Shown: positions 9,478 through 17,748 of the stretch, in pieces
Numbering within the stretch: position 1 is the stretch's first letter
Layout: the number at the start of each line of letters is the position of its first letter
Assembly: GCF_000725485.1 (NCBI RefSeq)
Contig: NZ_JOAG01000058.1
Span: forward strand, 1-54,764
DNA from: Nonomuraea candida
Lineage (GTDB): Bacteria; Actinomycetota; Actinomycetes; Streptosporangiales; Streptosporangiaceae
Length of the DNA stretch: 54,764 nt
Direction: 5' to 3'
Made by a program: the position numbers and the translations under genes
Notes under the pieces: generated by a model
Databases searched by the model: none
What the model was told of the DNA's origin: nothing
The model's input: the letters and a program-made list of their open reading frames with translations, nothing else

Positions 9478-10367
9478 AGTCCCAGGTCCTTCAGCTTGCG
9501 GCGGTTGGCCGCCTGGTCGGCGATGTTCCGGGCGACGGTGCGCCGCCCGGGGAGGGTGTCCTGCTCGATCACGATCCAGCCCGTGTAGCCGATCTCGTCG
9601 AGCGCGCGCACCACGGCGGACAGGTCCAGCTCGCCCTCGCCGAGCGGGGCGAAGCCGCCCCGGCCCATGAGCTCGCGCAGGTCCGCGCCGTCGGCGAGGG
9701 CGCGGGCGAGGATGCGCGTGTCGCCGTCCTTGATGTGCACGTGCCCGACCCGTCCCGCCCACGCGCGCAGCGCCGTGACCGGGTCGCCGCCGGCCAGCAG
9801 CAGGTGCCCGGTGTCCAGGCAGAGCTGCACGTCGGTCAGCTCCAGCAGCCGCTCGACGTCCTCGGGGGTCTCGACGTACGTGCCGAGGTGGTGGTGGAAG
9901 GCGGGCTCGAAGCCGCGCGCCCGGCAGCGGTCGGCGGCGTCCTGGACGCGGGCGGCGTACCCGGGCCACTCGCCGGCGGGCAGGCCGGGGGCGTTGCCGC
10001 CGGGGCGGGCGAACCGCTCGGGCGAGCCCGAGCAGGCGATCGTGGGCCGGGGCGGCAGGTCGCCCTCGGGGGCGGCGGCGAACACGTCGAGCGCGGCGTC
10101 GAGCGCGCCCAGCCCCCTCGCGTACGCCTGCTCGTCGCGGTAGGGCAGGTCCACCCAGCCGCCGCAGAGCAGCAGCCCGGCCCCGCCCAGCCGCTCGGCC
10201 AGCTCTGAGCCGGTGCCCAGATAGCCGATGGGCCCGGAGTCGATGCCCTCGTAGCCGGCCTCGGCCAGGGCGCGGACCATCTCGTCGGGGGTCAGCGGCG
10301 GTGGGCCGTCGCTGAGCTCGAAGACGCCGAAGCTGACGGGGGCGTTGGCGACTTTCCTCACGCGCAT
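9474..10367 (-). CDS. Sugar phosphate isomerase/epimerase family TIM barrel, IolE-like
   Basis: This 297-residue protein belongs to the xylose isomerase-like/AP endonuclease 2 TIM-barrel superfamily. It opens with VANAPVSFGVFE, as in inosose dehydratases (IolE). Metal-binding positions are visible in FHHHLGTYVETPED, LCLDTGHLLLAGGD, HVHIKDGDT and WIVIEQD. IolE dehydrates scyllo-inosose to 3D-(3,5/4)-trihydroxycyclohexane-1,2-dione, the substrate of IolD. No other IolE candidate is in the window and iolD is present, so that role fits. It overlaps the PHP gene by 10 bases upstream and the dehydrogenase by TTGA downstream. An epimerase role on an inositol derivative is the main alternative. Confidence 0.82.
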   Translation of the reverse strand: MRVRKVANAPVSFGVFELSDGPPPLTPDEMVRALAEAGYEGIDSGPIGYLGTGSELAERLGGAGLLLCGGWVDLPYRDEQAYARGLGALDAALDVFAAAPEGDLPPRPTIACSGSPERFARPGGNAPGLPAGEWPGYAARVQDAADRCRARGFEPAFHHHLGTYVETPEDVERLLELTDVQLCLDTGHLLLAGGDPVTALRAWAGRVGHVHIKDGDTRILARALADGADLRELMGRGGFAPLGEGELDLSAVVRALDEIGYTGWIVIEQDTLPGRRTVARNIADQAANRRKLKDLGL

Positions 10368-11530
10368 AGGGCGATCACCTCATTCTCGTGGGTCTCCAGC
10401 CGGTGCGGTCCGTCGATCGCGGCCAGCCGCGCGCGGTCGCCGCGCACCACCTGCCGCCTGCCGTCGGGGCGGACCAGCACCAGGCCGTCGGCGTCGAGGG
10501 CGAGCAGGTCGTCGCCCAGCCTGAGCAGCAGCGGCCCGTCGGGGCCCGTGGAGACGGCGGTGCGCCCGGCGCGCACGCCGTCCAGCACGGCGGCCGGGTC
10601 CTCGGCCAGCACCCAGGTCGTGGGCGCGCCGGGCAGGCCGTCGGAGCCGGGCCGGTGGAAGTCGCTGCCGCCGATCGCGATCACGTCGTCGCGCCAGGCG
10701 TCGGCCCAGGCCAGCGGGGCGCCCCAGCGGCGGTCCCACCAGCCGGAGCTCCACACCTCGGCCACGCGGGGGCGGCGGCTGATCGGCAGCAGCCAGGCGC
10801 AGTCGCCGCCGAGCGGATGGTTGATGGAGATCAGCCCGCCCGCGCGCTCGGCGTGCTCCACCCAGGAGTCGGCGGGCCGGCGGAAGTCGACCCAGCCGAC
10901 CTCGCCGAACACGTTCGCGTGGCCCCGGTCGGTGGTGACCTCCTGGCCGGGGATGAGCGTGATCCCGCGGCCGGCCTTGGCCAGCCAGGGGTGGTGGCTG
11001 ACGGTGTTGTGGTCGGTGACGGCCAGGAAGTCGAGGCCGCGCCCGTGGGCCAGCTCGGCCAGCTCGGCGATGGTGAGGCTGCCGTCGCTGTGCACGGTGT
11101 GGGCGTGGAAGTCGCCGGCGTACCAGCGCAGGCCGTCGAGGCCGGGGAGGTCGCGCCGGGGCGGGCGCTCCCCGTGGGGCGGCTCGGGCACGTCGGGGGG
11201 CGTGACGGCGTCGAAGGAGACGTCCAGCGTGTAGTCCAGGCCCCGGGGCGGGATGCGGTGCAGGCGCAGCCAGACGTACCAGGTGCCGGCCTCGATCTCG
11301 CCCGGCAGGTAGCCGGGGGTGGCCCAGCCGGGGGTGATCGTGTATTCGTCGCGCGCGCCTCCCGACCAGCCGCGGAAGCCGCCGGGGTCCGCGCAGCCGA
11401 GGTCGATCACGCCCTGCGACCTGTCGTACGACAGCCGCACGGTGACGGCCGCGCTGCCCGGAGGCACCTCGAACGGCACCTCCCGCAGGACGCGCTCCAG
11501 CCGGTCGTCCAGGCTCCAGTGGCCCCTCAC
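10358..11530 (-). CDS. CehA/McbA family PHP-domain metallohydrolase
   Basis: Taking the GTG at 11530, which overlaps the ATPase stop, gives 390 residues. An N-terminal beta-rich domain of about 140 residues precedes a PHP domain with motifs WYAGDFHAHTVHSDG, LDFLAVTDHNTVSHH, IPGQEVTT and INHPLGG, then AIGGSDFH. These His/Asp clusters bind the metal centre of PHP phosphoesterases. The CehA/McbA family includes enzymes that hydrolyse phosphate esters, phosphodiesters or carbamates. Its place inside an ABC-importer/inositol operon suggests release of phosphate from an imported inositol phosphate or phosphodiester; that is inference. No signal peptide is seen with this start. Confidence 0.85.
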   Translation of the reverse strand: MRGHWSLDDRLERVLREVPFEVPPGSAAVTVRLSYDRSQGVIDLGCADPGGFRGWSGGARDEYTITPGWATPGYLPGEIEAGTWYVWLRLHRIPPRGLDYTLDVSFDAVTPPDVPEPPHGERPPRRDLPGLDGLRWYAGDFHAHTVHSDGSLTIAELAELAHGRGLDFLAVTDHNTVSHHPWLAKAGRGITLIPGQEVTTDRGHANVFGEVGWVDFRRPADSWVEHAERAGGLISINHPLGGDCAWLLPISRRPRVAEVWSSGWWDRRWGAPLAWADAWRDDVIAIGGSDFHRPGSDGLPGAPTTWVLAEDPAAVLDGVRAGRTAVSTGPDGPLLLRLGDDLLALDADGLVLVRPDGRRQVVRGDRARLAAIDGPHRLETHENEVIALCA

Positions 11531-12591
11531 ACCAGCGCTCCGTCCCGGTAGACCAGGGCCCGGTCGCGTCTGGGCACGGCGTGGCCCTCGTCGCCGACCG
11601 CGGGCTCGCCGCCCTCGGGCACCACGGCCTGCACGTTCACGCCGGCCACGTCGAGCGTCACCAGGTGGGACGCGCCCAGGTTCTCCACGATGGCCACCTT
11701 CCCGCTCAGCGCGCCCTCCGCGGGCTCGGCCGAGTAGGTCATGTACTCGGGGCGCACGCCGTACACGATCGTGTCCCCGTCGGAGACGCGGCCCTCGGCG
11801 GCGGCCGGGACGGGCAGCTTGCACCCCGCCACCTCCAGCGTGTCACCTCGTACGGAGCCGTCCAGCAGGTTCATCGGCGTCGAGCCGATGAAGCCCGCCA
11901 CGAACGTGTTGGCCGGCCGCTGGAACACCTCGGCCGGGGTGCCGATCTGCCGGATGTGCCCCGCTTCCATGACGGCCATCCGGTCGGCCATGGCCAGCGC
12001 CTCGGCCTGGTCGTGGGTGACGAAGACGGTGGTGACGCCCAGCTCCCGCTGGAGCTTCTTGAGGAACGTGCGGGCCTCCAGCCGCAGCCGGGCGTCCAGG
12101 TTGGACAGCGGCTCGTCGAACAGGTAGGCCTGCGCCTGCGTGGCCATCACCCGGGCCAGCGCGACCCGCTGCTGCTGCCCGCCGGAGAGCTGCCCCGGCC
12201 GGCGGTCCATGAGGTGGTCGAGCCCGAGCCGCGCCGCCACCTCGGCGGCCTTGGCGCGGCGCGCGCCCTTGGCGACCTTCTTGATGCGCAGCGGGTAGGC
12301 GATGTTGTCGGTGACGTCCATGTGCGGGAAGAGCGCGTAGTCCTGGAAGACCATGGCCACGTCCCGGCCGCCCGGCTGCGTGCCGGTCACGTCCCGCCCG
12401 CCGATGAGCACCGACCCGCCGGTGGCGCTCTCCAGGCCGGCGATCGTGCGCAGCAGCGTGGTCTTGCCGCATCCGGAGGGCCCGAGCAGGGCGAAGAACT
12501 CCCCGTCGGGGATGACCAGGTCGAGCGCGTCGAGGGCGCGCACCCCGCCGGGGTAGACCTTGCTCAGCCCGCGTAGTTCGATGGCGGCCAT
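11527..12591 (-). CDS. Sugar ABC transporter ATP-binding protein (MalK/UgpC/MsmK type)
   Basis: The 354-residue ATPase has Walker A GPSGCGKTT, the Q-loop in VFQDYALFPHMDV, the signature LSGGQQQRVALARV, Walker B AYLFDEPLSNLD and the switch His in VTHDQAEA. A C-terminal TOBE/MalK regulatory domain begins with TFVAGFIGSTPMNLLDG. This subtype energises uptake of sugars and glycerol-phosphate compounds. It directly abuts the second permease gene (its ATG follows the permease TAA without a gap) and ends in a 4-base overlap with the PHP gene. It therefore appears dedicated to this importer rather than shared. Confidence 0.95.
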   Translation of the reverse strand: MAAIELRGLSKVYPGGVRALDALDLVIPDGEFFALLGPSGCGKTTLLRTIAGLESATGGSVLIGGRDVTGTQPGGRDVAMVFQDYALFPHMDVTDNIAYPLRIKKVAKGARRAKAAEVAARLGLDHLMDRRPGQLSGGQQQRVALARVMATQAQAYLFDEPLSNLDARLRLEARTFLKKLQRELGVTTVFVTHDQAEALAMADRMAVMEAGHIRQIGTPAEVFQRPANTFVAGFIGSTPMNLLDGSVRGDTLEVAGCKLPVPAAAEGRVSDGDTIVYGVRPEYMTYSAEPAEGALSGKVAIVENLGASHLVTLDVAGVNVQAVVPEGGEPAVGDEGHAVPRRDRALVYRDGALV

Positions 12592-13410
12592 TTAACGCTT
12601 GATCCCTCCGTGGAAGCGGAAGCCGTACTTCTTGCTGACGAACAGGTACATGAGCACGACCGGGATCGAGTAGAGCAGCCCGAACGTGGACAACATACTC
12701 AGGTTGGCCTGCCCGCCCTCGGTGTACAACGTGTACGTGATCACCGCCGCCGGCTGTTTCCGCACGTCGCTCAGCAGCAGGTACGGCATCAGGAAGTTCC
12801 CCCACACGTTGGCCACGGCCCACACGGCGATGGTCGCCAGCCCGGGCCGCACCAGGGGGACGACGACGTGCCGCACGATCTGCAGCGGCGAGGCCCCGAA
12901 CACCCGGGCCGACTCCTCGTACGACTGGGGGGTGGCGTCCACGAAGTCCTTCAGCATGAAGATCGCCGCCGGCAGCAGCCCGCCGGTCAGGATGAGGATC
13001 AGCCCGAACTGGGAGTCGATGAGGTTGAGCTCGACCGCGAGCTGGAACAGCGGCACCATCGCCGCGGTCCCGGTGATGATCGACGACAGCAGCAGCAACG
13101 CGTACAGCAGCGCGTCGCGGCCGGGGAGCCGCACCCGGCTCAGGGCGTAGGCGGCCAGCGCGGCGAAGGCCACGACCAGCGCGGCGGTGCCGGCCGACAG
13201 CACCACGGAGTTCCAGAGCGACGGCAGCGCGTAGGGGTGCTCGACGACGGCCGCGAAGTTGTCCCAGGTGAAGTCGGGCACGGTCACCTCGTAGGTGGGG
13301 TTCGAGGTGAACGGCGCGGTCACCAGCCACAGCAGCGGCAGCGTGAAGAACGCCAGCAGCACCGCCACCAGGGTGGAGAAGCCGATCCGGCCCAGCACGA
13401 AACGTGTCAT
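12592..13410 (-). CDS. Carbohydrate ABC transporter permease (MalG type)
   Basis: Six predicted membrane segments lie in 272 residues. The cytoplasmic EAA loop that docks on the ATPase reads YEESARVFGASPLQIVRHVV around residue 180. The ATG at 13410 overlaps the stop of the first permease gene (ATGA). It forms the translocation pore together with that first permease. The C-terminus, FVSKKYGFRFHGGIKR, is typical of MalG-like subunits. Confidence 0.94.
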   Translation of the reverse strand: MTRFVLGRIGFSTLVAVLLAFFTLPLLWLVTAPFTSNPTYEVTVPDFTWDNFAAVVEHPYALPSLWNSVVLSAGTAALVVAFAALAAYALSRVRLPGRDALLYALLLLSSIITGTAAMVPLFQLAVELNLIDSQFGLILILTGGLLPAAIFMLKDFVDATPQSYEESARVFGASPLQIVRHVVVPLVRPGLATIAVWAVANVWGNFLMPYLLLSDVRKQPAAVITYTLYTEGGQANLSMLSTFGLLYSIPVVLMYLFVSKKYGFRFHGGIKR

Positions 13411-14333
13411 CGCCTGCTCCGCAGCAGTCGGAGGTAGAAGACCGCCACGACCAGGTTGATCAGCAGGATGATCGTGGAGACGGCGGCGCCGTGGCCGAGC
13501 TCGCCGCTCTGCAGGGCCACCTTGTAGACGTGCACGGCCAGCACCTCGGACTTGCCGTCGGGGCCGCCCGCGGTGAGCAGGAACGGGGTGAAGTCGTTGA
13601 ACGTCCACAGGCTGATCAGCAGCAGGTTCGTCAGGATGTGGCCCCTGATGTGCGGGAAGACCACGTCCCTGAGCTGCTGCCAGGAGGAGGCCCCGGCCAG
13701 GCGGGCGCTCTCCAGGTGGGAGGGCGGCACGTTCGACAGGGCAGCGCCGTACAGCATCATCGAGAAGGCGGTGCCGCGCCAGGTGTTGAACACGATGATC
13801 GACAACATCGGGTGGTCGAGCAGCCAGGCGAAGCCGGGCAGGCCGAGCAGCGCGTTGAGCGTGCCGCCGTCGCGGTCGAGCAGCGCCACCCACAGGAACG
13901 ACACGATGGCGCCGGGCAGGATCCAGGCCAGGATGACCAGGCCCTCGACCAGCCGCTTGAGCGGCCCGCGCCGGTCGCGCAGCAGCCAGGCGATGGTGAA
14001 GCCGAGGCCCACCTGCCCGATGACGGCCGAGCCCAGCACGAACTGGACGGTCAGCCACGTGGAGTTCCAGAAGGCGGGGTCGGCGACCGCGCCGAGCAGG
14101 TTGCCGAGGCCGACGAACTCGGGCTCCGCGGCGGCGGCCCCGGTCAGGCGGTAGTTGGTGAGCCCGAGATAGAGCACCCAGAGCGCGGGGAAGACGAGGA
14201 AGGCGGCCACGAGCAGCAGGGCGGGGGCCACGAAGACCCCTGCCCGCGCCTTCCCCAGGCCGGCCGCGTCGGAGCTGTAGCGGCCGGTGCGGGTCTCCTT
14301 CGGGGCCTCAGGAGGCGATATTGCCTGCGCCAC
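13407..14333 (-). CDS. Sugar ABC transporter permease (MalF type)
   Basis: The 308-residue membrane protein has a cytosolic N-terminus and six hydrophobic segments, starting with VFVAPALLLVAAFLVFPALW. The EAA loop is HLESARLAGASSWQQLRDVV near residue 230. It pairs with the MalG-type subunit encoded just downstream. The first in-frame start at 14333 overlaps the binding-protein gene by 26 bases, which is longer than the other overlaps in this operon. A start slightly further downstream is possible, since the first 25 residues are polar and unlikely to matter for pore function. Confidence 0.93.
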   Translation of the reverse strand: MAQAISPPEAPKETRTGRYSSDAAGLGKARAGVFVAPALLLVAAFLVFPALWVLYLGLTNYRLTGAAAAEPEFVGLGNLLGAVADPAFWNSTWLTVQFVLGSAVIGQVGLGFTIAWLLRDRRGPLKRLVEGLVILAWILPGAIVSFLWVALLDRDGGTLNALLGLPGFAWLLDHPMLSIIVFNTWRGTAFSMMLYGAALSNVPPSHLESARLAGASSWQQLRDVVFPHIRGHILTNLLLISLWTFNDFTPFLLTAGGPDGKSEVLAVHVYKVALQSGELGHGAAVSTIILLINLVVAVFYLRLLRSRR

Positions 14334-15690
14334 CGACGATTCCTTCGAGTTTCTTCTGGTAGTCGGCCGCCGCCTGGTCGGGCGGCGTGCCGCCGGCCAC
14401 CGCGGCGGTGGCCTCCTGCAGCGCCACCGACACCTGCGGGTAGACGGCCACGGGCGGCCGGTAGGCGGTCAGCGGCAGCACCTTCTCCGAGATGAACGTC
14501 AGCAGCGGCTCGCCGGCCAGGATCTCCTTGTTGACGTCGGAGCGGGGGGTGACGCGCACGTTGCCGTCCTTGGTCTCCTCCTTCAGCGCCTCCGGCGAGA
14601 GGGTGAAGGCCAGCAGCTCGAACGCCTCCTTGGGGTGCTTGCTGCCGGGGTTGACCGTGCGCAGCGCGCCGCCGGACATGCTGACGAAGTCCTGGCCGCG
14701 GATGCCCTTGCCGGGCTCGATGGCCGGGATCAGGGCGTAGCCGACGGCCTGGTCGCGGTCGGCCATCTTGGCCACGCCCGTCTTGGGATTGACCACGCCG
14801 CGCCAGAAGTAGTCGCCCTCCATCAGGATGCCGATCTTGCCCTGGGCGAACTGCTGGAACGACTTGTCGCGGCCCTTGGCCTCCTGCTGGAGCCTGGGGT
14901 CGCCGAGGCCGCCGCCGTAGATCTTCTGGTAGAGGCCGAGCGCGTCCTTCAGGGGCTGGGAGGCGCCGGTCCACTTGCCGTCCCGGTGGACCTCGCCGCC
15001 CGCGCCGGCGAGCAGCGGCAGCACGCCCTGCATGGCGGTGGCCTCGCCCATGGCGGTGCCGGCGTTGATCTGGATCGGCACGGGCACGCCGGCCGACTTG
15101 AGCTTGGCGCCGGCGTCGAGGATCTCCTGCCAGCTCTTCGGCTGCCAGTCGGCGGGCAGGCCGGCCTTGGCGAACAGGGACTTGTTGAAGTAGAGCACCC
15201 GCCCGTCGGTGCCGACCGGCAGGGCGTACTTCTTGCCGTCGAACTCGGCCATGCCCTGCACGGCCTCGGGGATCTGCGCCCAGCCGTCCCAGGCGTCCGC
15301 CTCGGGGCCGACCACCTCCGACAACGGCTTGAGGTAGCCGGCCTCGGCGAACTCCCCGGCCCAGATGCCGTCGATGTCGATCACGTCCGCGCCCTTGCCC
15401 GACTTGAGGTCGAGGGAGAGCTTGGTCTTGTACTGCTCATCGTCGACGCCGCTGGGAATGAAGGTGACCGTGACGTTCTTGCCCTTCGCCTTCTGGGCCG
15501 CCTCGAACGTGGGGATCACCCAGTCGGCGACGAACTTCGCGGCGGCCGCGTTCTTGCCGCCGGCGATGGCGTTCTGGGTGATCGTCAGCTCGATCGCGTC
15601 ACCGCCTCCGCCGGAGGACTGGCCGCCGCAGGCGGTGAGCCCCAGACCGGCCGCGACGGCTACCGCGACCACACGTTTCCGCAATGCCAT
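14308..15690 (-). CDS. Extracellular solute-binding lipoprotein of sugar ABC transporter
   Basis: This is the first gene of the leftward operon, encoding 460 residues. A lipoprotein signal (MALRKRVVAVAVAAGLGLTA) ends at a lipobox with Cys at about residue 21, followed by a Gly/Ser-rich linker. The remainder has the family 1 binding-protein pattern, including WAGEFAEAGYLKPLSEVV and YALPVGTDGRVLYFNKSLF, typical of N-acetylglucosamine or oligosaccharide binders. It is anchored outside the membrane and delivers ligand to the two permeases encoded downstream. Ligand is unknown; the operon points to an inositol-containing glycoside. One copy of the TGTCATGACA palindrome is centred about 47 bp upstream of its start, a likely operator. 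Confidence 0.94.
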   Translation of the reverse strand: MALRKRVVAVAVAAGLGLTACGGQSSGGGGDAIELTITQNAIAGGKNAAAAKFVADWVIPTFEAAQKAKGKNVTVTFIPSGVDDEQYKTKLSLDLKSGKGADVIDIDGIWAGEFAEAGYLKPLSEVVGPEADAWDGWAQIPEAVQGMAEFDGKKYALPVGTDGRVLYFNKSLFAKAGLPADWQPKSWQEILDAGAKLKSAGVPVPIQINAGTAMGEATAMQGVLPLLAGAGGEVHRDGKWTGASQPLKDALGLYQKIYGGGLGDPRLQQEAKGRDKSFQQFAQGKIGILMEGDYFWRGVVNPKTGVAKMADRDQAVGYALIPAIEPGKGIRGQDFVSMSGGALRTVNPGSKHPKEAFELLAFTLSPEALKEETKDGNVRVTPRSDVNKEILAGEPLLTFISEKVLPLTAYRPPVAVYPQVSVALQEATAAVAGGTPPDQAAADYQKKLEGIVGGAGNIAS

Positions 15691-15731
15691 GCAAACCCTC
15701 CGACATGTCTACAAGGAGGCGTATGGCCAAT

Positions 15732-15804
15732 ATGTCATGACATTCATATGACGTAAAGGCTTGGCCGTTAACCGCAACATAGCGGACATCCGAATGTCAT
15801 GACA
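15732..15804. promoter_or_regulatory. Paired inverted operators in the divergent iol/ABC promoter region
   Basis: The 158-bp region between the two divergent operons holds a perfect 12-bp palindrome ATGTCATGACAT (15732-15743) and a second core TGTCATGACA (15795-15804). Each core extends to the 13-mer TGTCATGACATTC, and the two 13-mers face each other. They lie at 15733-15745 on the plus strand and 15792-15804 on the minus strand. Core centres are 62 bp apart, about six helical turns. One core lies 47 bp from the binding-protein start and the other 49 bp from the iolC start, so both promoters look equally controlled. A further palindrome, TCATATGA, is at 15744-15751. The regulator (GntR- or LacI-like?) is not encoded in the window. 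Confidence 0.75.
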
Positions 15805-15848
15805 ATATGCCATAGTGTGGTGAATAAGCTCCATCCCTGGAGGTGCCG

Positions 15849-16787
15849 TTGTACGACTTGATCACCATCGGCCGCTGCGGCGTCGACGTCTATCCGTTGC
15901 AGACCGGGGTCGGCCTGGCCGACGTCGAGACCTTCGGCAAGTTCCTCGGCGGCAGCCCGACCAACGTCGCCGTCGCCGCGGCACGCCACGGGCTGCGCTC
16001 CGCCGTCATCACCGGCGTGGGCGCCGACCCGTTCGGCGACTACGTCCGCCGGGCGATCCGCGGCTTCGGCGTGGACGACGCCTTCGTGACCACCATCGAG
16101 GGCCCGGCCACGCCCGTGACGTTCTGCGAGATCTTCCCGCCCGACCACTTCCCGATCTACTTCTACCGCGGCGAGCATCCGCCCGACCTGCGGATCACCC
16201 CCGCCATGCTCGACCTGGCGGCGATCGGCGCGGCGGAGCTGTTCTGGTTCTCGCTGACCGGCCTGAGCCGGGAGCCGAGCGCCGCCGCCCACGCCGCCGC
16301 GCTCGCGGCCCGCACCTCCGGGTGGACGGTGTTCGACCTCGACTACCGGGCCACGCTGTGGGAGTCGCCCGAGGCCGCCCACGAGGCGGCGCGCCGCGTG
16401 TTGCCGCTGGCCGACGTCGCCGTGGGCAACCTGGAGGAGGTGGAGGTCGCGGTCGGCGTACGCGATCCGGAGGCGGCCGCGCGGGCCCTCCTCGACGCCG
16501 GCGTACGGATCGCGATCGTGAAAATGGGCCCGGAAGGGGTTTTCGCGCGTACCTCCGAGGAGAGCGCATTGGTGGAGCCCATGGAGGTGAAGGTGGTCAA
16601 CGGGATCGGCGCGGGCGACGCCTTCGGCGGCGCCGTCTGCCTCGGACTGCGGCGCGGCTGGCCGCTGGAGCGCACGCTGCGCTTCGCCAACGCGGCGGGC
16701 GCCTTCGTGGCCGCCCGGCTGGCCTGCGCCGACGCGATGCCGACCACCGACGAGGTGGAGAGCCTGCTGAACGGGGCGCGCCCTTGA
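15849..16787 (+). CDS. iolC: 5-dehydro-2-deoxygluconokinase
   Basis: This PfkB-family kinase begins YDLITIGRCGVDVYPLQTGV, which is characteristic of IolC. It has the sugar-binding GGSPTNVAVAAARHG and the C-terminal ATP/catalytic motif NGIGAGDAFGGAVCLGL. It phosphorylates 5-dehydro-2-deoxy-D-gluconate at C6 in myo-inositol catabolism. The TTG at 15849 sits 5 bases after a clean GGAGG (15839-15843) and gives 312 residues. A GTG at 15843 overlaps the Shine-Dalgarno itself and is less likely. The stop overlaps the next gene's TTG (TTGA). Confidence 0.94.
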   Translation: MYDLITIGRCGVDVYPLQTGVGLADVETFGKFLGGSPTNVAVAAARHGLRSAVITGVGADPFGDYVRRAIRGFGVDDAFVTTIEGPATPVTFCEIFPPDHFPIYFYRGEHPPDLRITPAMLDLAAIGAAELFWFSLTGLSREPSAAAHAAALAARTSGWTVFDLDYRATLWESPEAAHEAARRVLPLADVAVGNLEEVEVAVGVRDPEAAARALLDAGVRIAIVKMGPEGVFARTSEESALVEPMEVKVVNGIGAGDAFGGAVCLGLRRGWPLERTLRFANAAGAFVAARLACADAMPTTDEVESLLNGARP

Positions 16788-17689
16788 GCGACACCACGCT
16801 GTCCAGGCCGGCCGACTACGGGCGGCTCACCCACATCCGCGCCACCCGGCCTGAGGAGATCGCCGCGGCCGCGGCCCGCCGGCAGCGGCGCGGCCTGCCC
16901 GCCGAGGGCGAGCGGCTGCTGATCATCGCCGCCGACCACCCGGCCCGCGGCGCCCTGGCCGTGCGCGACCGGCCGCTGGCCATGGCCAGCCGCATCGACC
17001 TGCTCGACCGGCTGCGCCTGGCGCTGTCCAGGCCCGGCGTGGACGGCATCCTGGCCTCCCCCGACGTCCTGGAGGACCTGATCCTGCTGGGCGCGCTGGA
17101 GGGCAAGCTGGCCTTCGGCTCCATGAACCGGGGCGGCCTGCAGGGCTCGGTGTTCGAGCTGGACGACCGCTTCACGGGCTTCGACGCCGACTCCATCGAC
17201 ACCATGCGGCTCGACGGCGGCAAGATGCTCTGCCGCATCGACCCCACCGACCACGCCAGCGTGGCCACGCTGGAGTCGTGCGCCCGCGCGGTCAGCGAGC
17301 TGGCCCGCAGGAAGCTGGTGGCCATGGTCGAGCCGTTCTGGTCGCGCCGCTCGGAGTCGGGCGTCCTGCGCAACGACCTGTCGCCCGAGGCCGTGATCCG
17401 CTCGATCAGCGTCGCCCAGGCGCTCGGCGTGACCTCGGCCTACACCTGGCTGAAGATCCCCGCGGTGGCGGAGATGGAGCGCGTGATGGCCGCGACCACG
17501 CTGCCCGCCCTGGTGCTCGGGGGCGACCCGCCCGACATCGACGCCGCCTACGCCGACTGGCACCGCGCCCTGAGCCTGCCGGGCGTGCGCGGCCTCGTCG
17601 TCGGGCGCGCCCTGCTCTACCCACCCGACGACGACGTCGCGACCGCGGTGGACGGCGCCGCGGCGCTGGTACGAGAGGCCCGCACATGA
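16784..17689 (+). CDS. Cgl0158-type (beta/alpha)8 aldolase, probable 5-dehydro-2-deoxyphosphogluconate aldolase
   Basis: The protein is 301 residues from a TTG that overlaps the iolC stop. It has the class I aldolase-like barrel pattern LLIIAADHPARGALAVRD, FGSMNRGGLQGSVFELDDRF and a putative Schiff-base Lys in SAYTWLKIPAV, ending GLVVGRALLYP. The same gene type lies between iolC and iolB in Corynebacterium iol clusters (Cgl0158). It likely splits 2-deoxy-5-keto-gluconate 6-phosphate into dihydroxyacetone phosphate and malonate semialdehyde, the IolJ step. No classical iolJ is in the window, which supports this. The function is inferred from neighbourhood and fold. Confidence 0.85.
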   Translation: MSDTTLSRPADYGRLTHIRATRPEEIAAAAARRQRRGLPAEGERLLIIAADHPARGALAVRDRPLAMASRIDLLDRLRLALSRPGVDGILASPDVLEDLILLGALEGKLAFGSMNRGGLQGSVFELDDRFTGFDADSIDTMRLDGGKMLCRIDPTDHASVATLESCARAVSELARRKLVAMVEPFWSRRSESGVLRNDLSPEAVIRSISVAQALGVTSAYTWLKIPAVAEMERVMAATTLPALVLGGDPPDIDAAYADWHRALSLPGVRGLVVGRALLYPPDDDVATAVDGAAALVREART

Positions 17690-17748
17690 CCGAGCTCACC
17701 CTCGACGGCACCACCCCGGCCCCGCGACCGGCGAAGGAGGCCGCATGA
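17686..17748 (+). CDS. 20-residue mini-ORF coupled on both sides
   Basis: Between the aldolase gene and iolB lies a short open frame encoding a 20-residue, Thr/Pro/Ala-rich peptide. Its ATG overlaps the aldolase stop (ATGA) and its own TGA overlaps the iolB ATG (ATGA), so ribosomes could hand over twice. The iolB Shine-Dalgarno AGGAGG lies inside it. It has no recognisable domain. It may be a translational coupler rather than a functional peptide, and it could be accidental. Confidence 0.35.
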   Translation: MTELTLDGTTPAPRPAKEAA

